Both the position numbers and the translations under genes were made by a program. Of a DNA stretch of 20,391 nt, positions 17,301 to 20,391 are shown piece by piece. Numbering within the stretch: the stretch's first letter is position 1; every line of letters starts with the position of its first letter. The notes under the pieces are model-generated. The model saw only the letters and a list, made by a program, of their open reading frames with translations. It had not been told where the DNA came from and ran no database searches. The stretch comes from Asterionellopsis glacialis (Eukaryota > Bacillariophyta > Plagiogrammaphyceae > Rhaphoneidales > Asterionellopsidaceae): NCBI GenBank assembly GCA_014885115.2, contig WKLE02000523.1:2025-22415 (forward strand). Direction: 5' to 3'.

Positions 17301-18077
17301 AGGTATCCAAGTCTTTCCCGTAACTTACCATTGGTTACTGGTATTTTGCAGAACTCTCATAATGACGATGATCATGTTGGTAGACTCGTCCCCGAAATGA
17401 CTGTATGGAAAATTTGTCATGATGTGGCAGCCGGATTATCTCACATTCACTCCCACAATTTGGTTCATCACGACATCAAGCCCTCTAATATATTTTTTGT
17501 GCCGCATTCTCGGTTGGGAGCCATGTGTAAAATAGGTGATTTTGGCATGGCCGGAGACGTCGGTACAATGGAAGATGGTCAAGAGGGTGACACAATCTAC
17601 ATGCCTCCTGAGCTCCTTGCATCAGGCAGAAGGCATCCAAGCGCAGACCTTTTTAGTCTTGGGTTGACCTTGTACGAACTTTCGTCAAGTTCATGTGTCG
17701 ATCTACCTTCGGAGGGCACAAAGTGGCACGAGTTGAGGAGTGGGCAACATATTCCCGAATTGCCTCCGTGTCGTAGTTCGGAACTTGGCCAACTCATTCA
17801 GAAAATGATAAGTCCTGATTTGAGCAAACGTCCCATGGCGGACAAGATTTTGGATGAAGTACCGGCTGTGAAGGAAGCTGGCACAAAAATTGACGAATTC
17901 TTGCGAGACTACATTAATGATATCGAAGAATTCGATCGTGACCAAGATCGCCGGGGAAGTGGTGTTGGCATTACGCCGAGAAATCCAAACCGCAATAATG
18001 AAACGGACAGGTCTTCAAATGTCCGGACTCCGACACCGGATACTGGTCAGCTTCTTTTTACGCCCGAACCCAAATAA
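14382..18077 (+). CDS. WEE1: Wee1/Myt1-family protein kinase with very long N-terminal region
   Basis: The 1231-residue protein begins at tandem ATGs. Wee1-family kinases phosphorylate the inhibitory Tyr (and in Myt1, Thr) of cyclin-dependent kinases and delay mitosis. The catalytic domain spans about 847-1175: glycine loop GRGAFADVY (from 855), Lys877 in YAIKRN, RAWQEE and QTELC, HHDIKPSN (catalytic Asp1031, Asn1036), DFG (Asp1053), and EGDTIYMPPELL (from 1068), the Wee1-type activation segment. The later KWHELRSGQHIPELP segment is also typical of the family. Two insertions sit between the alpha-C helix and beta-4 and after QTELC. The first 845 residues are low-complexity, with many Ser-Pro and Thr-Pro sites, and the C-terminal tail adds more. 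No membrane segment is seen, which favours Wee1 over Myt1. No intron is needed. Confidence 0.9.
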   Translation: MMCEPIEAITESGGKEQSAFSHLKPTSQSSPGCARAGIWRTQSLDEGKQSGSNSDEDEGNVHDEDTSGCVTALHQSFDAALLENCRNENSNSSSEKPGEYSSWDEYDSNVVHESTLGAELSGKKHLRQQAIAEPAEMVQPGTVRKLPRRSSTTKTPTQKQSIFPLSSTAKRSGQCSTPGSTSNRRQQYRVPLARKSAPSNQRPRSSQQFNATLTPTRPRSGLPPNTALKASTRTQVTLETTATETDSHDTNSPATTPFRFTSFPASLPRVNNPRTGSPFDGRRPPDSVRKRMVFADVDSQVARGEETLGEASEDTSMAGTRRAASNQPLHLLQSSSRDDECTQNTSISSMSQDGHQQHMPSVSGAPSVPPTVLEWTDPVDVDVDVSFNNNDKNDTITTEHEDEQEGRRLDPVHTKLFTEEDDMYDYSDDNSTNGSSPLGMGRTRLNFNLVLSPNRKVDGEEDKNSDDDQVCQNHPATLEKQSASSSKKLRPRKNSFPHSDVTPLRSCPDATPMGNMSGGSDEIATASTTAFTPSRSGLANGTMISRLDTSEGERTPDEVQIHFHVDAAQCSPILGIPEEDEGGNSHVLQPRRSMDMGSKDEKMSMPPPHLPVHHAESDKSVSHESGASGSTSSSKLRKLRPMPDVSAFEIGTRSVTSSKQDKSSDESSSGMDSRAPPSPKLLCPPTPVRTPAWAHNDSGTTPHFARANSLIVTKVLATCPPQVLDGHSSLESSLFEEENSSISATLDYRRASLSFGTVDEEMEDSSSGQEKSRSAEVANPVSGTEKNATTCVDPSRGLPLATLSTGPPTQSITVESSFEQPKLKRNRLSSGSSGHREAVSVISFSSDFENLGLLGRGAFADVYKARSKLDNQMYAIKRNRIRFRGKRDRDMALAEVRTMQKLQSVCASETGSGSMVGSRSNEKSKNSYSLYLLFFFRAWQEEGYFHSQTELCCRDTCREMMESLRSQWPVAKRRYPSLSRNLPLVTGILQNSHNDDDHVGRLVPEMTVWKICHDVAAGLSHIHSHNLVHHDIKPSNIFFVPHSRLGAMCKIGDFGMAGDVGTMEDGQEGDTIYMPPELLASGRRHPSADLFSLGLTLYELSSSSCVDLPSEGTKWHELRSGQHIPELPPCRSSELGQLIQKMISPDLSKRPMADKILDEVPAVKEAGTKIDEFLRDYINDIEEFDRDQDRRGSGVGITPRNPNRNNETDRSSNVRTPTPDTGQLLFTPEPK

Positions 18078-18280
18078 GAAATAATGCTAAAGTACCGTAT
18101 ACCAATCATAATTGCTAATAGAGTTTATTTGTCATAGTAAAGTAACTGTTATGCAGAGGTACTAATACGACTGTAGTAAAATTTCTGATGTGCTCGATGA
18201 CTGCAAGGATAGATAACGCTCTATTCACACAAACATTAAACCGAATTCCTTATAATTAGTACCAAAGATTTCTTGCTAAT
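18078..18280. other. Short convergent 3' spacer
   Basis: These 203 AT-rich bases separate the stops of the kinase and the aldo/keto reductase. No RNA gene or strong hairpin is visible. The two transcripts probably have short or overlapping 3' UTRs. Confidence 0.4.
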
Positions 18281-20143
18281 TTAGGATCTTTCGGGATATG
18301 CTGTCCAAGGGCGCATATCATATGCTACTTCCCAAGATAAGGGCACCTTTTCTGGCTCCGTTTCACTATCCTTTGCCGCAGGCGCTAGCCATTTATGCAC
18401 GAATTTAATTGCCTTTTCAAGGCGTTCTTTGTTTTCTTCAGGACAGTTCGAAAAGTCATCTTGGTAGTTCAGCTTGTTGAAGTCAACCGCACATCCTGGC
18501 ATCCAACCAAAACCTGGCATCAATTTGGCAATATTCTCTTCCTTTGTTTTGTTGGCATCCCAATTTTTCAGATTGTTTACCATAGGGTTGTATCTTTCTT
18601 TTGCGAAGTCAAGCAAGCCCCATCCATGGATAAGATTGTAGATCCAAACAATGCCGGTCAAATGTGTCTGGTAGTTGGACTCATATGCGTTTGGAACACC
18701 TTTATGCCAACTTTCCACCCATTCCTTACCTACTGCCTCTTCCATGGCTTGAGCTAGACGATGTCCTACTCTTTGGCGCTTCTCAGTAACATCCTGATCA
18801 CCTAGCATGAAAGACGCAAGCACGGGCTGATCCAAATCACTAGGACGTGCTGCACCGACTACGGTGGTATGGCAGGGTGCATTTTCTGCATCATGAATGT
18901 GGTGCTGCCAGATCCAAATGGCACCATAAGCCATGGGTTCCATATCTGGAAGAGTAATATCCCTCAGTTTATTGGACGGCGCATACAAACGTCCGCCCTT
19001 GTCAAAAGCAGAAATGATAAATACACCCATATCTTTTTGTTTTGCGAGCCTAACATTGGACAGATTTCCTGCAAACTCAAGGTCACCACTAGCCGTGTAG
19101 GATCCACAAAAATGATAATGCAGGTTGACATAATCGAACTCGTCTGTTTCGATGGCGCGTTGGATCATGTCAGCAGGTCCATGTGTTGAAAAGCCAATAT
19201 GGCGTAATTTGCCTTCATCTCTTAATTCATGCAATGCAGTAATCAGGTTACCTTGGTCACCGTTGTTGAAGAGTTTGTTGTAGTCGAGTTCAGTGTTGAG
19301 GCCATGGACACTGAACAGATCTATGTACTCCAGTTGTAGAAGCTCAATGTTGCTAAGGACTTGCTTCTTGTAATCTTCTGGTGTCATGCTTGCGGAGACT
19401 CCACCTTTGGTCTGGATGATTAGGTCCTCTCTTTTTATTTCACCCGAATCAAAAATCTTGCGGAGGGCAAAACCAATTTGTAATTGGGAAGATCCATAAC
19501 CCTGTGCTGTTTCAATATGATTTACTCCACAGTGATAAGCGTACTTAATAATTTCAACCAGATTATCCTGACACTCATCCTCAACCTTAGACATATCTAA
19601 GACTTGATCCTCGGGTTTACAATGGTTCCAAGACTGTTGGAAACGCATACAGCCAAGTGTAAGAACAGGCATCTGTAGCTCAGTTTTTCCGAATCTGACT
19701 TTCGGCACTTTACGAGTCTCCTCGCCAGAGAGTACTGCAGCTAGATCCGAGCACTCATCTGAAAGAAGTCGGAGGGAAGAATCAACTTTGGACTTGGAAT
19801 AGGGAGCCACGTCATTAGATTTCGACTCGTCTCCTGTGGCACCTGCTAGTAGAGTAGTGAGAGACGAGGATGAGCGACGGGCATGCCTCATGGTAGAAGA
19901 AACGCATCTACCGATTTTGACAAGTCTATCCTGACTCGATCTCTGGTCTGAGTGTCCATCAAGAACTTCGATAAGCTTCGGGCACATTTTCGTCAAGAAA
20001 ATGCGGGCAATCGCAACCATTGCTTCAGTGTCATGGAGGGCGTTAGGGTCATCATTGGTGATATCTCCGTTGTGCGAAGTAGCTTCAATGGCAGCATCAT
20101 GAAAAGCTGATTCAGACAATATTAGTGACTTTTGCCTATTCAT
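18281..20143 (-). CDS. Aldo/keto reductase with N- and C-terminal extensions
   Basis: The 620-residue protein has a Ser-rich, probably disordered N-terminal part (1-145) with no signal peptide. An aldo/keto reductase barrel follows (about 147-430), opening with RFGKTELQMPVLTLGCMRF. The catalytic tetrad maps to Glu211 (in ETAQGYG, where classic members have Asp), Tyr216, Lys246 (QTKGG) and His280 (SVHG). The IETA-GYG form is known in the COG1453-like branch, many of which carry a C-terminal ferredoxin domain. Here the C-terminal part (about 430-620) has few Cys and no CxxCxxC, so that cluster is missing. NAD(P)H-dependent carbonyl reduction is expected; the substrate is unknown. It converges with the kinase gene across 203 bases. 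Confidence 0.85.
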   Translation of the reverse strand: MNRQKSLILSESAFHDAAIEATSHNGDITNDDPNALHDTEAMVAIARIFLTKMCPKLIEVLDGHSDQRSSQDRLVKIGRCVSSTMRHARRSSSSLTTLLAGATGDESKSNDVAPYSKSKVDSSLRLLSDECSDLAAVLSGEETRKVPKVRFGKTELQMPVLTLGCMRFQQSWNHCKPEDQVLDMSKVEDECQDNLVEIIKYAYHCGVNHIETAQGYGSSQLQIGFALRKIFDSGEIKREDLIIQTKGGVSASMTPEDYKKQVLSNIELLQLEYIDLFSVHGLNTELDYNKLFNNGDQGNLITALHELRDEGKLRHIGFSTHGPADMIQRAIETDEFDYVNLHYHFCGSYTASGDLEFAGNLSNVRLAKQKDMGVFIISAFDKGGRLYAPSNKLRDITLPDMEPMAYGAIWIWQHHIHDAENAPCHTTVVGAARPSDLDQPVLASFMLGDQDVTEKRQRVGHRLAQAMEEAVGKEWVESWHKGVPNAYESNYQTHLTGIVWIYNLIHGWGLLDFAKERYNPMVNNLKNWDANKTKEENIAKLMPGFGWMPGCAVDFNKLNYQDDFSNCPEENKERLEKAIKFVHKWLAPAAKDSETEPEKVPLSWEVAYDMRPWTAYPERS

Positions 20144-20391
20144 TGTTTAAAGGATAGTATTCTTTCACAAGGAGAAAATAGTAAGGACAGTATTTGAAGT
20201 GTTGTCAGGAAGGAGGCTCTCTTCTAGGTCCTAAAGAGAAGATGAATGAGGGAGACGATTTCCACGAAAAGGATGTAGGACTACCTTTTTTCTATTCGAA
20301 GAAAACCTGAGAAAACGCCGAGTTCGACAACGTAACAGGTAGGTCCAAGGAGCCTACCGGTTCCTGTACGTACGAGTACTTTTAGGGTCGT
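20144..20391. promoter_or_regulatory. Upstream region of the aldo/keto reductase, with island words
   Basis: This is the 5' flank of the reverse-strand aldo/keto reductase gene, cut by the window edge. The recurrent words return at 20222-20234 (tctaggtcctaaa) and 20336-20380 (aacaggtaggtcc, cctaccggttcctgtacg). No gene is supported. Confidence 0.4.

Noticed and set aside
1..20391. tRNA or rRNA genes
   Set aside because: No cloverleaf with a matching T-loop (GGTTCRA-type) and no rRNA-like conserved segment was found by eye on either strand.

Overview
The window is nuclear DNA of a eukaryote. It carries the RNA polymerase common subunit RPB6, a Wee1-family cell-cycle kinase and a type II membrane glycosyltransferase gene split by one 92-base GT-AG intron. 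The other genes are long uninterrupted frames, and the intergenic spacers are short and full of small palindromes. Compact, intron-poor genes suit a protist such as a diatom or other stramenopile. One gene product has a signal peptide whose likely cleavage point is followed by Phe, which weakly agrees with a diatom-type plastid-targeting presequence. The lineage is an inference; no marker here settles it.

Layout. Bases 1-3240 have no convincing gene. They hold dispersed palindromes, a 119-base foldback (769-887), a 24-nt inverted repeat bracketing 743-1299, and a roughly 1.5 kb element (about 1517-3020) bounded by long imperfect terminal inverted repeats. From 3241 onward seven genes alternate strictly in strand: glycosyltransferase (-, 3241-4388), a three-module ubiquitin-like protein (+, 5276-6868), RPB6 (-, 7330-7779), a membrane-anchored short-chain dehydrogenase (+, 8423-9454), a 993-residue HAD / SAM-methyltransferase-like / medium-chain dehydrogenase fusion (-, 9760-12741), a Wee1/Myt1-like kinase (+, 14382-18077) and an extended aldo/keto reductase (-, 18281-20143). 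Every 5' end therefore faces another 5' end across a shared spacer, except the last, and every 3' end faces a 3' end, except the first.

The genes do not form one pathway. They are mostly housekeeping or regulatory genes next to redox and hydrolase enzymes of unknown substrate. The most unusual items are the three-enzyme fusion, whose start is overlapped by a short upstream frame lying in a 7-base repeat; the protein with two tandem Cuz1/ZFAND1-type ubiquitin-like modules behind a UBX-like one but no zinc finger; and the intergenic islands of palindromic words (tacctggtac, taggtccta, ctagtccta, cctctaga), which recur in most larger spacers and were not noticed in the genes.
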